Source of the DNA: Burhinus oedicnemus
Taxonomy: Eukaryota > Chordata > Aves > Charadriiformes > Burhinidae
NCBI GenBank assembly: GCA_008921705.1
Contig: VFFE01007508.1
Location: forward strand, 122,450 to 186,449
Direction: 5' to 3'
DNA: 64,000 nucleotides
The notes under the pieces were generated by a model. That model did no database searches. It had not been told where the DNA came from and saw only the letters and a list, made by a program, of their open reading frames with translations. The translations under genes were made by a program, and so were the position numbers. Positions within the stretch are counted from its first letter, which is position 1. Every line of letters begins with the position of its first letter. Of the stretch, positions 12,573 to 27,500 are shown one piece after another.

Positions 12573-13832
12573 CACAAGACTGCAGAGACTAAGTTAATTG
12601 GTGACAGACAGTTGCCTGAGACATATATCAAAATACAGCTTCCCTCTCTCTCATCTCCCCTGAGTACACAAAGCATTTGAAAGACCTGTATTATTCTCTG
12701 TATTACACTGGGACATAATCTATGGTGTTTATCAGTAGAAAGTGACAGAAAAGCCACCACAGCAACAGGCTGCTGAAGGAAAGATTGATTTGTATTTTTT
12801 TTTAATTGTGTTAGGGTTTTCATTATTTTGTAAAAAAACTACAAAGGCTTTCTCACATTTATTCCTGCTGATTTCCTTCTACGTTGAATTCAGTGCTTCT
12901 CCACTCAGATATTAGGTTGCTAAACATACTTCAGCTAAACAGAAGGCCAGAAAAATGCAAGGTTAATTTACTGCCCTAAAAATGTTCATCCGTATGAACA
13001 ATGATGCTGATGTACATGATAAAGCAAAGATGGAGTCTGCCACTGTGCGGCAGGGACTTCTGCCTCCCCAGTCTTTTGGAAGATGAGACATCTAAAAACT
13101 CCAACTCAAATGCTAAGAAAATCAGGATGTGAATGATCACCCCCTAACAAAAAGATGAACTACAGATGTGCAGTCAAGCAGCTGCTTCACAGGTGCCCAG
13201 TACAACTGTAGGACTATAACTAAGACTCTGCTTGGGGGTTAGCCAAAAAAAAGGTCTTCAGCATAATAGCTAGCCATATTTTTAAACATTTTTTTTTTGG
13301 TGATAGGGCTGCAAAGTCAAGCAGGTGAAGCCCCATTGTCTGAGGCACTGCACAAGCATGCAGCAGAGAGCTAATAGTTTGAGAGGTGAGACTTTTAAGG
13401 TGGCTAAGAGAGGGGCAGGTCAGAGAGACACAGCAATATAACGGCAGCAGTGATTAATGTTGTGGGTGTATTCAAAGTGACACTCTGCTCTGTCACCCCA
13501 TAAGAAATGCTGGAGCTGAGCGGCCTCTTCTTCCTCAGGCTCTTCTTTGTGTGATCAGTTATTTTTTTATGCATCTCATTTAGGTGAGTTTATACCCACA
13601 GCATAATCTAACCGCTTTATTCAGAAACCTTCTTACTTCATTGCCTGAACCATAAGTTGACCCAGAGGTAGGCATTTGATACGGAAATCTTAAATCTGCT
13701 CCGTGGAAATTTTTACAGAGTTGGAGGCCACTGAACATATGGCCTTACAAACAGGAAATAGTCAGGACACATCTTTATAAGCAGTGCTCATTTCCTCAGC
13801 AGAAAGACAATGTGCGCACAGTGCCTTCTGGG

Positions 13833-13857
13833 TTTTTTTTGGTTTTTTTTTTTTTTT
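13833..13857. repeat. T-rich run
   Basis: Eight T, GG, then fifteen T. Low-complexity sequence. Confidence 0.9.
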
Positions 13858-15965
13858 ATGATTCTTCTCCTGCGTGTGTTACTGATCATCTCTGGCAATG
13901 CGTGTGGAAATGAAACAATTTTCTGTTACGCTTAAAAGCGAAAAGAAAAAAAATGTTAGAAGCAAAGCTTGTGCTTTCTTTTTCTCATACTTTTTAAAGA
14001 CACTATTTCTAATAAAACAAGACATTCTGCACTGACAGGTCTCCCACTTGCAGCATTTGGCTAGGCTCTGGTACTGTTAGCTGGGGTACTTGTTCTATTG
14101 CCATTTGACTTAGCCAGCCATCGCTGTTGCCTCTCAATCATATTGGTTTAATCTTCAGTCTCATTTCATTTTGTGGCTGTTTCTTGCTGCTCTGTGCTCT
14201 TGTTTTGGTAATTCGAAAGGAAGCGTTCCCATCAAGTATCGAAAGTGTGACCAAATGCTGTTTTAGCGTTTCTTCCCCCCCAATGCAAACTTCATTCTCC
14301 TCCTCTTTTGCAAGATCATAGGTCAAGATATGCAATGGCCCAGATTAATTCCCATTTAATTCACTAGGAGTGTGCCTGCTAAGTGAATGTGGGTCTTACT
14401 TTACATATTGTATTTCCCCCTGCCTTTTTCTTCCCATGCGTACCCTTCCAACCTCTCAATTTCTCTGCATCTGTATTCACTTCCAATTCATTTCTCAGTT
14501 ACATGGCCACTCCTGGTATAGCTCCTGTGACCCAGCAGCAGTTCCAGGATTTGGGACCAAAGAAGCCTAGATGAAAGCACTTCACCTTGACGCAGCTGTA
14601 TTTTGTCACATCTGCACCAGTGGCGTGAGAGGGCACTAAAGACACTAAACTGGATCCAGACTGGCAGACCTGGCAGTTTTGTGATTCTCAAAACTCAGCT
14701 GCCTGTGAAGATTTTTGGTAGTTGCCGCCAAGTTCTGAGAAAGACTGAGCACCTAAAATGGCACCTGGTCCCTTCCACTGAGACAAGGGAGTCAGAGCAT
14801 GAGCTCTCAGATTTAATCTGGGTCAACAGCTTTCATGGAAATCAGTGGTAATTAAAGAAAACTCATTCCTGTTTAGGCTGAAGCAAACACTGGTTAAGTT
14901 GCGGGATTAATCACGCCAGACGCAGACTGGCATTTCCCATTCTCTCTTGCTCATGGGTAGAAACCACCTACATGTTTATAACTTCCAGCTCCCTCCTGCT
15001 GTGTGATGGCAGGAAGGTGCAGATTTGTCAGTCTCTGGGGACCAGCCCTCTGAAACTGTTTTCTTTGCTCAGTGATTTGCAGAGGGTGCAGGGAGCAGAG
15101 CTGCATGGCTGACTTGCGCCCGGGAAAGCCAGCTGGTACTGTGGCGGTTGCTTTAACAATTAGGAAAGAGTGCTATTCCTGCTGTCTCTGGGGGAGTAAT
15201 CCATCAGAGGCAGCAAATATCTTTTCACTCAGCGCAAATGACTCTCTCCACATGCATGGAGCCAGGAATACCTTCCTAGCTCACTGCAAAGGAAGTTAGG
15301 GCCTGTGGGAGAAGCTACAACAAACCGCAAGTATCGGCTCTCCTGGGGAGCGGGAGGGTGGAGGGGAGAAAAATCAAAGCCTCAGAAAGGGCTTTTCCTT
15401 TCCCTCCCAACAGATCAGAGTTCACTGACCTTGATTACAGCATTAGTGTAAAATCCCTGTGTCCAGAAACCCTTCAAGTAGCAGTTCTGCAACTTTTCCA
15501 GTGATGCCACCTTTGAGCCACAGGCCCCAGCAAAGGCAGTTCTGGCCCTGTTTTCCTCTTGGTCACCTTGTCCCCTCGGGCTCAGGTTAAATGTTGTGCT
15601 CTTCATGCCACTGCCAAAAAGAGTGGGTCTCAACAGGGGTGGGAGGGAAGAGGAGAGGGCAGGAGCCAACTACCCTAAGGCTGCTCCAGCCTGATGGGAA
15701 TCAATCAACCCTCTCCCACCTGCGAGCAGCAATGCGGAGCAGGCAAGTTTGGTGTCCACCCAGGAACAAGAGCAGCTGGCAGCCATGAGGGGTGGAGAAG
15801 AGCCCTGCGGGGAAGGAATATTTGTCTCTATCTGCTGACAAATGGGGGAAAATACTAGGGCAGGCCTTTTCAGGTACAGTGAAGGTTGGGGTGCTTTGTC
15901 AGCTAATGAAGGAAAATAGCCACACTGACAAAGCTTCAGCCTGAGGCGGCCCTGTAAGGGAACCC

Positions 15966-15983
15966 AAAAAAAAAAAAAAAAAA
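15966..15983. repeat. Poly(A) run of 18
   Basis: Uninterrupted A-run. It might be the tail of an insertion, but the preceding sequence has no recognised retroposon or processed gene copy. Confidence 0.9.
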
Positions 15984-18900
15984 GGAAAAGAGATTGTTTT
16001 GTTTGGTGGTTTGGGTTTGTTTTGTGTTCAGTGGTTGGGGGTTTTTTTTCCTAATGGCCTTTTTTAATTACAAAATCTCTATTAAGAGTCACATGGACTC
16101 TTCCTTATGAGATTCAGATGGATTCCTGAGTGGATCTGAGGCAGTGGTCAGGAACTTGTACCAGAGCAAGTGGCTTTGACAGCTTTGAGGAGGTAGCCAC
16201 AGCTGCTAGGTAGCAAGCACTGGAGATGCTGCTGGGCCTGAGGGATGGGGCTGGGATGGCTGGGGCTGAGCAGACAGCCCTAGGCAGAGATGTCCCATTT
16301 TAAGAAATCCGCACTAAATTACGTCGTTTGGGAGGGGGGAGGGTAAAGGAAGGCATCCCTGGGGCAGAACAATAGGCAGGACTGGTGGAAACTGGAGGAG
16401 AAAGCGAGCGAGGCATGGAGAGACAGTAAATGCAAAAATGTGTCTCATCTCAGAGCACCTTCACTGCAGGAGGACTAAGTTTAAGAGGGTTGTCAGCTGT
16501 CTTCTGTTCTTCTTTCTCACTGCCTCCCCCAGTACGGCCGCCTGATCCATCTCAGCTTCCTGATCTGGGAGGACTCGTTACCTGGGCAGCACGCTGAAAT
16601 GATGCTGCTTTCCCCTGAAGTGCTTGAACCCTGCCCGGTTAGAGCCTGCCAGAGGCGCTTCCCATGCAAATTCAGGTATATTCACCGCACAAACTTTTCC
16701 CCATCCTGCAGAGATTGCAGCTTAATCAATATAGCCTAAAAACAGACTATCATACGGCTGCTTTCCACGCGGCTGGTTTTTGCCAGCTCTGTATTATGAA
16801 CTCTCTGCCCCTGGAGGCTTGTTTGTGCCTAGGCTCCCGCCAGCCTGGGAGGGGAAAGAAAATACAAGCCAAGTGCAGACAAGGCAGGGAAGCAAGGCCT
16901 GCTGATAGAACTGAGCGCAGATGGCAAGCCATGCAACTGAAAGTACTCCAGGGCTTACTTCTGATCCAGCGGATAGTTTGGAACAGAAGAAGTGACACCC
17001 CGTGGCCTATCCTTGGCCTCTCATCAAGAAGAGATTGATTACTGTAGGAGTGGTGGTGAACCTTGGCCATCTGAGAGCCCCTACACACTAGGCTTCGTAT
17101 CAACTTTCAGCCAGTATTAATCAGAGTCTGATATAAGGTGCAAGATTTTTTTTAGGCTGTTCCTAGTATCTCTCAAGTTTTGTTCAACCTTTAACTGTCC
17201 TTTTCCAATTTACGTATTTCTTTGGACGTTTTTCTGCCAACCCGAACATAAAAGGTCTTGCAACCTGGACAGAAGTACCAAGTTAGTTTCTAGATGTCTC
17301 ACTTGCAGCCTCCTCTGTCATAATGAAGGCGGCTTTCCCCTTCACACTACCTACAACAGATGGAGAAATTAGACTTGCTTTTGCCCCTTTGCTGGCAGCT
17401 GTACGGAGGCTGCAAGATCTCACACACTTGATACTGACTGGATTATCAAACCAGCTTTCTCTGTGCAGTGTAAATCGATATCTTAAGGAAGGGTGTGCCT
17501 AGTAGTCAAGCATTTTCTAGATTACTCTTCCATTTACTAAAAGCAAGCAATTGCTCAAAAAAAAAAAAAAATCCAGATTTGTCTTGCTGTGCAAGATGTG
17601 CGTTCCAACAGCTGCAGGTTTCTCAGAAGGCTTTTCGGAGTTATTCAGCAAAAGTGCGGGGAAAATCTGGGCCAGGAGATTTTCTTGGCGGATTTTCAAT
17701 GTTCGTTAATAACAGCTCAATCACTTGCGGGTTGGGGGAGCAGACCAGATGTGGGGGGGTAAAGGCAGAAGCACTGAGCTGCTGGGAGGAGGGCTGAGCT
17801 GCGCTGTGATGGTTGACAGAGGGGAGAGGAGCTGAGTTTCCAGACTGGCAAGCTCACAGCACCAGTATGTGGCACAAGGCACTGAGCGGCTGCTGGAGAG
17901 GGACAGCGTTTCGTTGTATGCGTTTCCGTGCCAGTGGCAGCCCGTGGGTGCCTCAGCCATGCGACTGGGGGCTGCGACCTGTGTTCAGTCCCCAGGGGTG
18001 ACAGCAGGGAGCTGCCCCTGGGGCCGCTCTCTTGTGCAGGATTCCCATGCGCTGATATTGCCCCCTAGCTGCCCTGCATTCTCACTCCAGCTTAGCATGG
18101 GCTGACAGGCTTGTCTGCATCGCTTTTATGTTCACTTCTCTGCTTCTGAGAGAAACAGGGCACTTGGACCTTTGCTTCTCTCGCCACCTCCAGTATGCGT
18201 CCTAACTGGGGGGTCACTGATTACCTGTACCAGGAGCCAGCAGTGTGTTGCTGCTCGGGAGAGCTGCTGAGCGGTCCTTGGGAGAGGTTTCCTGGCCCGC
18301 TAACACCACACATACATGTCTGGAAACAGCAGGGAGAGAAGCTCCCCTGTATCCCCATGTCTCTCTGCACAACAAGTGTGTGCTGGGACCGGTCTGCTGG
18401 CTTGCAGCGCCTGCTCTCTTCAGCCCACCAGCCACTTGGATGCCAGGAGCCCTGCTATACAGAGTCCTGGAGCCTATGCTTCACTCTTGCACTGGTGTTG
18501 GTGTTGGCAGAGGAACCTGCAACGACTTTTTGATGCCAGAGTGCCTACATGCACTCTGGATGCCACTCCAGACCCTTCTCGACTGACTCCGTTTCTCTCC
18601 CAGTGGGTCAGAGAGCCTCCCCTTTGCGGTTATTGGGGCTGGAGCCCTCGTGCCGGCATTCAATCCCTCGCTATCCCCCCTTTGCTGTGTGCTGTTGGCA
18701 GGGTCTGGGAGGATGTGCAGGGTCTGGGAAGATGTTTTCCTAATTTTGCAGCATCGAAGTGCTAGGAGCAGGTGGGTTAAGCCAGTCGCTGAGTCTGCTT
18801 CCTCCCCTCACAGCATATTTGGTGCAGGGGATGGGGTGCTGGCAGCTTGGTTTCTTGCTGGGCTTCTGTTGGGGCCAGCCCCTGGCAAAGGGTTGGTGCT

Positions 18901-21479
18901 TGCTGCAGATCTGCAGCTGACTTTGCAGGGTGGGCGCAGCCCCATGGCTCACAGTGAGCCACGGTGTGAGAGCGGGCAGAGTTACACAAATCTGGTTCTT
19001 GCTCCTGGGGACGTGGGAAGGGCCTGGGGTACGCTGCGTGCTGTTCATGTGCTTGGTTTGCTGGTCAGCAGTAATGAAGACTTTGCATGTCCCTCAAGAG
19101 CTGAGGCTGCTGTGCCCAAATGGAGAGAGAGGGGTGAGAAACTGTGCAGGAGCAGGGGTGTCCCAGTCAGTGTCACTGGAGGAATGGCACTAAACCCACG
19201 TTTATCCCATGCTTTTCTCTCTTTCACGTGCAGCCTGTGAAAGGGCTTCCCTTGACGTTGTGTTTGCTTCCTTAGGGCTGCACAGTGCTCACAGCACAGA
19301 ACGTGTATGGCAGATAATGATTTTTCACAAGAATAAGCACTGCCCCTGAAAAAGCCCAAACCTTTAACGTTTATAAAGTAACAGAAATAGGTACTCGAGA
19401 TTAGCTTCTGCGAGACAAACTTTCTGCCTTGCTTGACTTAAAGCAGCATCAAGCAGGAGTAAATAAATAGGATTTAAGTGTATCTATCTAAGCCCTCTGT
19501 GGCTACTTCTTTCTTAACCAGGGAAGGCTGGAGGAAAAACTAGCAGAAAAATCAATTTGTTGGGGTGACATCCCTCCTTTCTCACCCACACCACTGCCCT
19601 CAGAGGATATAGGCATAAACCAGCCATGCTACAGCAGCTCAGGTGAGCGAGCAGAATTGAGGCATCCTGAGGTGCTCTTACATGGACAGAATTGGTCTCA
19701 AGGGTAGGCTGAACCTTTCTACTGACTGGATGAGGAGCCTAGTGATGTTAGTCTTCATCATAAATACCTCAGTTGAATATCTTAGATAGGACAAATCCAT
19801 GCAGATGACCTTAACCAAGCATGTGTCCTCCAAAGCATCTTTCCCCAGCAGTCTTCCATGGTGGGTCTGGGACCACCCTACAAGCATTTGGCTCACCCTG
19901 CCCGCAGCCATCCCTGTTCACAACATTTATCTGGCCCTGCAGCATTGTCTCTGGTTGCCGTTTAGGGAGTGTGTCCTCCAGTTTGCACAAGCCTTCCCTG
20001 GGCACCATTCCAGCATTCCTGGTAGGCCAGCATGGAAGCAGGAGTTAAAATGAACACAGAGCTGTTGTTCAACAAATCACACAGTCCTAGAGCTAAGGTG
20101 CACTTGATGAAGCTTGTAGGGGCTGCCTTGTATAGAGAAATAGTGTGTCCCTCTCTAGACCGTGGGAAGTGAGCTTCTGCAGATTTATAACCTGTAGCAT
20201 CCCTGAGCAACAGCTGTGCATCCTGATGGGCCAAGCAGGGAGTAGGCTGCAGAAAGTGGCCAGACTCAGGTGATCTGAGACAGGATGGAGGATCTGGATG
20301 CCCATTACGATATTTCCTTTATTCTTATGGTTGTTCAATGAACAAGAGAAATAAAACACATTTTTGTGGTTCAATAGCTAGTCTAGATGATAATATATTT
20401 AATGACTGTCATATTCAGGCAGTTTGTTAAAATTAGAAATGACAGATTTATGGCCCAGAAGGGATTACTACAGCATGCAGCAGACCGGACTTCCCTCTCA
20501 TTTTGGCATTTGTTTGCCCTCTTCTACACTATTAGTGTTCTCCCCTCTAGGGATGAGGCCTTCAGGCACAACCCTAAAATAAGCAGAGATGAGCAGTAGC
20601 CCAAAGACTACCACTTTGTGCCATACTTGGCCGTAGCCACTGTGATGACAGTAGTCCCAGGGTGCTGTTCCCTTCCTCCTCTGATGCTTCTGGCCCAGAG
20701 AGCTACCTCAGCACCTTCCCTTCTCTCTATGTCTGTGGGCCAGAACAGGAAAACAAATATTTGAAAGTTTGAGAGGAAAATGAGGAAAATGTTGTTTTGA
20801 GGAAGATCTGACTCATAACTTTGACTTCTAGCACAAAGGGTTTTTCTAGATTGCTGAACTAGGATCAGAGCATCATTCCTCTAGCCTACTTCTAACAACT
20901 TTCTTCCTCCTTGGACAGAATTTGGTTTTCCTGAGTTCCCCTGGCAAAATGTGTATCTCAGTATCTCATCTCCCATTGCCTCAACGCTTTCCCAGGCTCC
21001 TCTGCTCTACTTTGCACTCAAATTGCTGTCACTTTTTAGTTGTAGTCCTAGAACCTCACGCAGTTATTGTCCAGGGGGGTGAAATGAGGCATTAGGCAGC
21101 AGCTACGGTCTCTTCCATGGTGTCTGAAGTACATGTGCTGTCACATACGTGTAGCTCCTTTCCAGGTTGCACAGCCCCTAATTGCTGTGTCTACCTTTTT
21201 TTTTAAGCAATATTTCTGCCATAATTCTATGGGGTAAGAAACTGATTAAAATGTACCAAACTATATCATCTTTAGTGCTTTGAAAAATCCCTGCGGTTGG
21301 TGGGTGGCTGTGGGGGAGGGAGTGATTGAAGCAAAATGTCCCCTCTCCCCAGGAGATCTTTCTCCCCCACACCCATAATCCTACTACTTCGTACTTATGT
21401 AACATTGTCATCTCATATAGTGCGTATGCAATCGATCTGTCACCAGAAGGAAGCTCAGCCAGAAGTTGGAGCAAGGGAC

Positions 21480-21560
21480 TGAGAGTTGGGGGTCCTGATT
21501 TCTGCCACTGGGGTGCAGCAGGGTCTTGGCTTCGGTTTTCCTCTCGGCAAAAGAGATCCT
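21480..21560 (+). mobile_element. MIR-like fossil
   Basis: GGGGGTCCTGATTTCTGCCA followed by GGGTCTTGGCTTCGGTTTTC resembles the MIR core (GGTTCTGCCACTTACT and CTTGGGCAAGTCACTT regions). Short and weak. Confidence 0.35.
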
Positions 21561-24500
21561 ACTGACTTTTGCCTTGCCAACTGAGCTGATGTGAAATGAA
21601 GTTTATGTTGATAGAAATGCTTTGAGATCCCTTGATGGAACATACTAATTTATTAATGGAATCTTCTCTAATCATCAAATTTAGTTCAATTAACTAATGA
21701 AACTCCCTCGCAAGGGTGCAGCATGCTGTTCAGCAAGCAAAATAAAAAACCCTGACCCTCGGGCAGCTCTCCTAGGTGCACAGGGAAAGGCAGTGCTGGA
21801 GTCTTAAAGGGTGGCAGGACCAGAGTTCCTCCAGTGCTGCACATTGCCACACCGTGCTGGGGCCGGGTAGCCTGCAGCATGTGGGGATGGTCTTGTTAAA
21901 GGGTGGGTATTTTTAGGTAGAAGGAATTAGGTAAAACAGACAAAACAGGTCCCAGCTGAGGGGAAAGACTGAGTGGTGCTTAACATGTGTATATGCATGA
22001 TGCATGTTTGTTATTTTAGGTGGTCGAGAAAGCCGATCCATCTGTCCCATAAAACACATGACAACACTGAGACACCGCTCTCAGGCTCCGTCAGCAGCCT
22101 TGTGAAGCATGGAGGACCACAGCCCCAAACTGAACTGGGGAGAGTTTTATTCAGCCCCAAAACACCATAGATGTTCCTGTAATCTTGGCTCAAGGGAGCG
22201 AAGGGGGCGGTCAGTCCAAACACACTTAGAAAAAGTTTTGCATCTTTGTAGCAGCAATGGGAGTGTTAAATTACTGCCACCAGTGGCACATGACTGGGAT
22301 ATGACCAGATAAGGAGAGGCTCTTATCCTGCTGGACCATCCGAGGGGCAGCAGGGGAGGGAGAGAGTGTGTGCAGAGCTGCTGTGCAACAAGTCAGGGCT
22401 GGGAAGGTAGAATTAATTTTTGCCTCCTGTACCATTTCAGTGTAACATCACTGAATTAATCTCTTGAGCTTTAATAATTAGGTCTTTGTATTATTAAATC
22501 TGGAGAAGCAGTTCTTGAGGCAGGAACAGGGGTTGCTTGTGTTCCTGCAGCACCCAGGTTAGGTAGCTGTGTTGTATTCAGCTAGCAGCAACAAGTATCA
22601 TTAGGTTTAACCGGTGATCAATGTGTCATTTCAACTACTGTGAGAAAGTTTAGCAGGTAAGAAGGTATTGGATTTACTGGGAGCAACAAAAGGAATGGAA
22701 GTATTTCAAGAACTCTTAAAATGAGCAGGCGCTGCTGCTAGGCCAGGATTATCTTCATGGTGTGGAAGAGGGATGTGTCTATGACACACTCAAGCTTGGC
22801 CTTAGCTCAGGGACAGATGGGAGTTGTTGCTCCACGGCTCCCAAATCCCTTCTGTTACTGCTCAGCAAACTCACATCTTAGCTTTCTAACTTCCTTCGTG
22901 AACCATGAGGGTTTCTTAGTCTGAAAGACATGCTATTCATCTGCCCTTTTAAGGTTAGCCCGTCACTGTTAGAAACACTCTTTCTACAAATTTAGCCTGC
23001 TTTTTAGCAGAAACTCCTCCCCATCAAGGCTCCCTGCTTTGTCAGAGCCGTTTCTCCTCCCGTTCCTGCATGCAAGGCATGGACTGTGTGTGGTCCTCAT
23101 GGCAGAACCTCTGGGAGGGCAGCAGGAGCAGCTACATGCCAGCTGGCCACAGTCACAGCACTGTGAGCACATCCTTTTCTCCCAAAACTCCAACACACAA
23201 TTTCAGTCCTGACTACATAGCAAGTGTGTCATATCATCATATCCAGTATAAGCTCTAGTGAGTCTGGTTTATTTCTGGTTTTCAGTTAACAAACAGCACC
23301 ATTTTTTCTTCCGTTTCCTCCATCCCCTACAGAAACTTGGATCTGGTCTTTGCCTCCAAGACAGCATCTCTTCGGGTTGCTTTTTTTGGCTCATAATGTA
23401 TGAGAGTGCTCAGCTGGAACTTGTACGGGATAGAACATGAGGAATTTCTTTCTTGGTCAATGTAGTGAACGCGTTTTGTAAATTCTTTCTTTCTTTTCCC
23501 CTAAAGCTTTACTCTCTAGTTAGATGTTGGATTGCAACGGTATCCGATTTACAGATACACCTGTCAGAAACAGTGAAGGCAAGAAAACATCAGATTAGGG
23601 CATAAAAGGAAAAAGAATAAAAAAAAAAAATATGTATAGTTCAGTTGTGAAGACCACACTGTTCCTTTGGGCCACTGAGTTGTACTGGTCTGACTGAGAC
23701 TTGTGCTCTTTGCTAGGTCCCAGTAGGCATTTTCCAGGTACCTTTGGGAACTAGCACAAGCTGGAGGAAACAACTTCCAGCCCTTGCTTCACAGGGAGAA
23801 TCCAGAGTTGTTTACACCTTGCTGTAGTTCCTGTACTTCTGAAAGGCAGCAAAACAAGATTAGATCTAATTAAACAGGACAGCGTATAGCCTCTGGGTCT
23901 GGTACATTTTGATTAGCGTGTCTCTCTGGCTGGTACATCGGAGCAGCCGAGGTTAACAGACATGCTTTCACTGACAGTTCCTTGGATCGGGCTTGCAGGA
24001 CCCACGTTCCAGGGACACTGCTGGCACCTGCATCACCTGTGGTGCTGGGCCCAATTTGCTGCTCTTCAGAGCACAGCAAAAGCTTGTATTTCCATCCCAG
24101 CATTTGCTGATTCAAAGAGAAATTAAAAAATATTGAGATATAGTTGTAGATTAGCAAAAGGCTATTTGACCATTGCACACGAAGTGATTGTAATGTTCCT
24201 TTAGGGCTATCAATGTATCTGCACTCTCGGGCAGCGGGTGTATTGTGTGGGCACGTTCACATCTCTTATGTCTCCAGTCCTATTCCAGCCGAACTGTCTT
24301 AAATATTCCATGAGCTATGCATTCTTCCTCCACTTTCCAGATCCATAAATTCAAAGTATAGCTGGGCTAACGCAAAATGTCTGACCTAAGAGTAACTTCA
24401 GAAAGGGAATTCAGTACTGAAACACAGCTACATCATGGGTTTGAATTTAATAGCACAGCACTTTTACTTTTGCATGAGTTCTGTCATCCTGAGTAGCAGG

Positions 24501-27500
24501 AAGCAGCTTTTTCAAAAGGTTCCTCCTAATGTTGAATGAAAATCATGTCCTCCTAACATTTCAAACATTTCTACCCAAAAATACAGCGATCTTTTGAGTT
24601 TAGATTAGAAATGGAGACATTGTTTAGAAAATTGGATTTGTAGCAGGCTACCCTCTAAAATCCAAAGACCTTCCACATATTCATTAAACTGCATTATAAC
24701 CAATATGTCCCAAGCTGTCACACATTAAAATGGCAGTCGTTAGTATGTCACAGTCATTTTCCCCTACCAGTAGAGAACACCCAGCCCAGAGAAATCACTG
24801 GCTGGCTGGACTTCTCCAGCATACATGACTTGCTGCTCTTCATGAGCAGATATCAACAGCAATCAGCGTGTCATTTTTGTGGCTTCAGACCACCAGGCTT
24901 GCAGACCAAAGGAACCAGAAGGTTCCTACTTAATAAGAAGTAACATTTTGTTCACTCCAACCTAGTAGTCAGAGATAGGTCCTTAAATTGGACTCAAAAT
25001 GTGCAGCGCTGCAAAGAAGAAACCACAGCCACAAGGCACTCGCTTGCCGCTGCAGTCATGTTTTTAGACCTTGTAGTTTACCTGCTTCTGAGCTGTGGGA
25101 CCCACAAGTCGTGTCACATGTTGGAGGAAATCCTCTCCAGGGACAAGGCAGTCCCACTCACTCCGGCAGCATGCACAGGTGGCAGCTATCTGCTGAAGTC
25201 ACATTAAAGCAGTATTTTTAACATGACTTGAAAGAACTGCCAGCTCTTCTGCCGCTGAAAATGGGGCTATTTTTAGCAATTAGCTGTATTCGAATGTTCC
25301 TTTCGTGACTTGCACAGGCAGCAAATGGTTTAGTAGATTACCAGAAAGGATCAGATATTCCCCTGGATAAACGTTGTGCTTACCCTTTTTAACACAGATG
25401 GAAATCTTCGCACTTCAGAGGATTGGGAATGGATATATAACCTTGGGGCATCCTGTTAACATTTGTTTGCCCCCATTCTGAGAAGAATTTGAGTATTCAT
25501 CTGTCTTGCCTGGTTCATGGTAGCGCTTTGCATTACTATAGCTTCTTTCAGCGCACAATCTCAGACCTTCCCCCGAAACATCATAGAGGTGGACAAGATA
25601 CTCAGTAGGTGAGTGTGATCTGTCCCCATCTGCCAAACTCTTACTGTTGAATGTAGTCCTCGAGAAAATCCATTTGAGCTTCCTGGCACGTGGCAGTCTG
25701 TGCCTTCCCATAGTCTATATTGTGTTGTTAATAATAACCAATTAATATTCGCAGGATTCACAAAAATACACCTGAGGGGAGTTCCCAGGGAGGCACGGGG
25801 CTGTAGTACTGGCTCTAGTCTCAGATCAACCCAGCAAACTGACATAAGGCTTGGTGCTGCAGTATGAAGGTTGCAGTGGCAGCCAGAGCCAGCTTTCCGC
25901 TTGCAGCAGTTAGAACTTTCTCCTGTTCCTGTAGGCAAAAGACAAAGGAAGGGGCTGATAAGTATCTGGCATTTTGCAGGTCAGGCTATTATTTCATTGA
26001 CCTTTTCAGAAGGCGCAAGCGTCTTGTCTGTCTGCAGCAGCAGGAGAGCCTGCCAGAGCCTGTACCCTGGGTTGGTCGGTGTGTGCTTTGGGGTCTGGGA
26101 GACCATCTACTGCTGTGAGGGTGGTGGCAGAGAGCAGGACCAGGGTGGCTGGCAGGCACCTTCCGAATGCACGGTCATCCCTCAGAGCTCAGTGTGTCAA
26201 CTTATACATGGCACTTCACTAAAATCAACACTGGTTTCTTAAACAGGTCTGGCATCAGCCATCAGGCTGCCAGGGGGCGGCAGGAGATGGTTGTGATCCA
26301 GCTATTACGTAGACTGTCATGTAACATGAACGGTGCCTCAGATGGCCCTGATTCTGCAAATATTTGAATCGCTGCTGCGCAAAGCATATGCTTACACGCT
26401 AAGCCTGCAGTCAAGGAGTTTAAGCAGAGACACAAAATTAGACAAGCGTTCAACAGATTTGTTATAACAAGTCCTCTGTTTGCTTCAGAGGGGCTGGCAT
26501 TCAGTATTGCGGAGCAATTTTAATGCCTCTTGCTTGGTCTGTAAAGCTGGCAAATTACTCAACTGGGGAAAAATGCAAGACGTCGACTGCATGCAGTTGG
26601 CAGGTTTCCCTGGCTTCTGGACGGGAGTGAGCCACAGGCCTGCCAGATTCAGTGTTTCTTTGAAGGGAGCGTGTGGGTGCTGGAGGGTAGTGGGTGCTGG
26701 AGGCAGCTCTCCCATCACTCGGAGCCCTTCAGGAAGGGCTGGGGAGCAAAAGTTCTCTTCAGACATAAAGTCACCTATGCAAAGACAAATCCTTTCTTAT
26801 CTATAGCAGGGAAGGGAGGCACGGTCTGCCTTTTCTTTCGCTTGACAAGCATCTTAGTTGAGATTTCCTCTGCAAGCCAATGTGGAAACTTTAATGCCTG
26901 GCATTAAATATTCCTTTTTAAAGCTGTACTCAACTGAAAAAAAGTCAATTAGAGCCTCTTGAAAAGGAAAGAAAAAACTGTATTAGCTAAAGCAGTGACA
27001 TTTCCTTTTGATAGAAAAGCTGGTGTATCCAAGAGTCTGAGGTAAAGGCTAATAGGCAGTAATCAAAGAACAGAGGAGCTGGGCCTTATGCAATGCCTCT
27101 CCCGTCTGCTCAGCACAAATCCATGTCATCATTACCATTAAGGAATGGAATTTGGCTTCATCCCAGAAACAAAGTCTCTTGCAGTACGTGAGAAGAATTG
27201 TGTCTGGGCCACAAGCTTTCTGTCTGGGCTCGCAGACACATTTCCCCACGGTCAAGCTACATTGAGATGTACAGTTTGCTTTGGCCTGCCGTAAAACTAC
27301 TCACCAGCCGTAAATGTAGATCTCAAAGCTTGAGGAAGTACTAGAGCCAGAAGCCCAAACTCAAATTTGTCTCTAAGATGTGGAGAAAGTGCCACTCTGC
27401 AGGACAGCTCTGGATCTTAGGTTGTCCTTCACCCTTATCTATTCTCTATGTTCCTATTCTATTCCTTCTTATCTAGTTCTCCTCTTGCATATCTGCTGAT

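Larger units (their letters stand above)
12573..21479. other. Intergenic, including a G+C-richer stretch at 17.7-19.3 kb
   Basis: No exon is recognised. Between about 17,700 and 19,300 G+C rises moderately and many ORFs of 60-196 codons overlap on both strands, as expected from fewer stop codons; none looks like a known protein. A near-duplicate of 18-19 bases (GGGTCTGGGAGGATG) occurs at 18,701-18,737. Confidence 0.65.

Noticed and set aside
18195..19240. Cluster of overlapping ORFs up to 196 codons in G+C-richer intergenic DNA
   Set aside because: Open frames occur in several phases on both strands, with no domain, no codon signature and no exon boundaries I could support.
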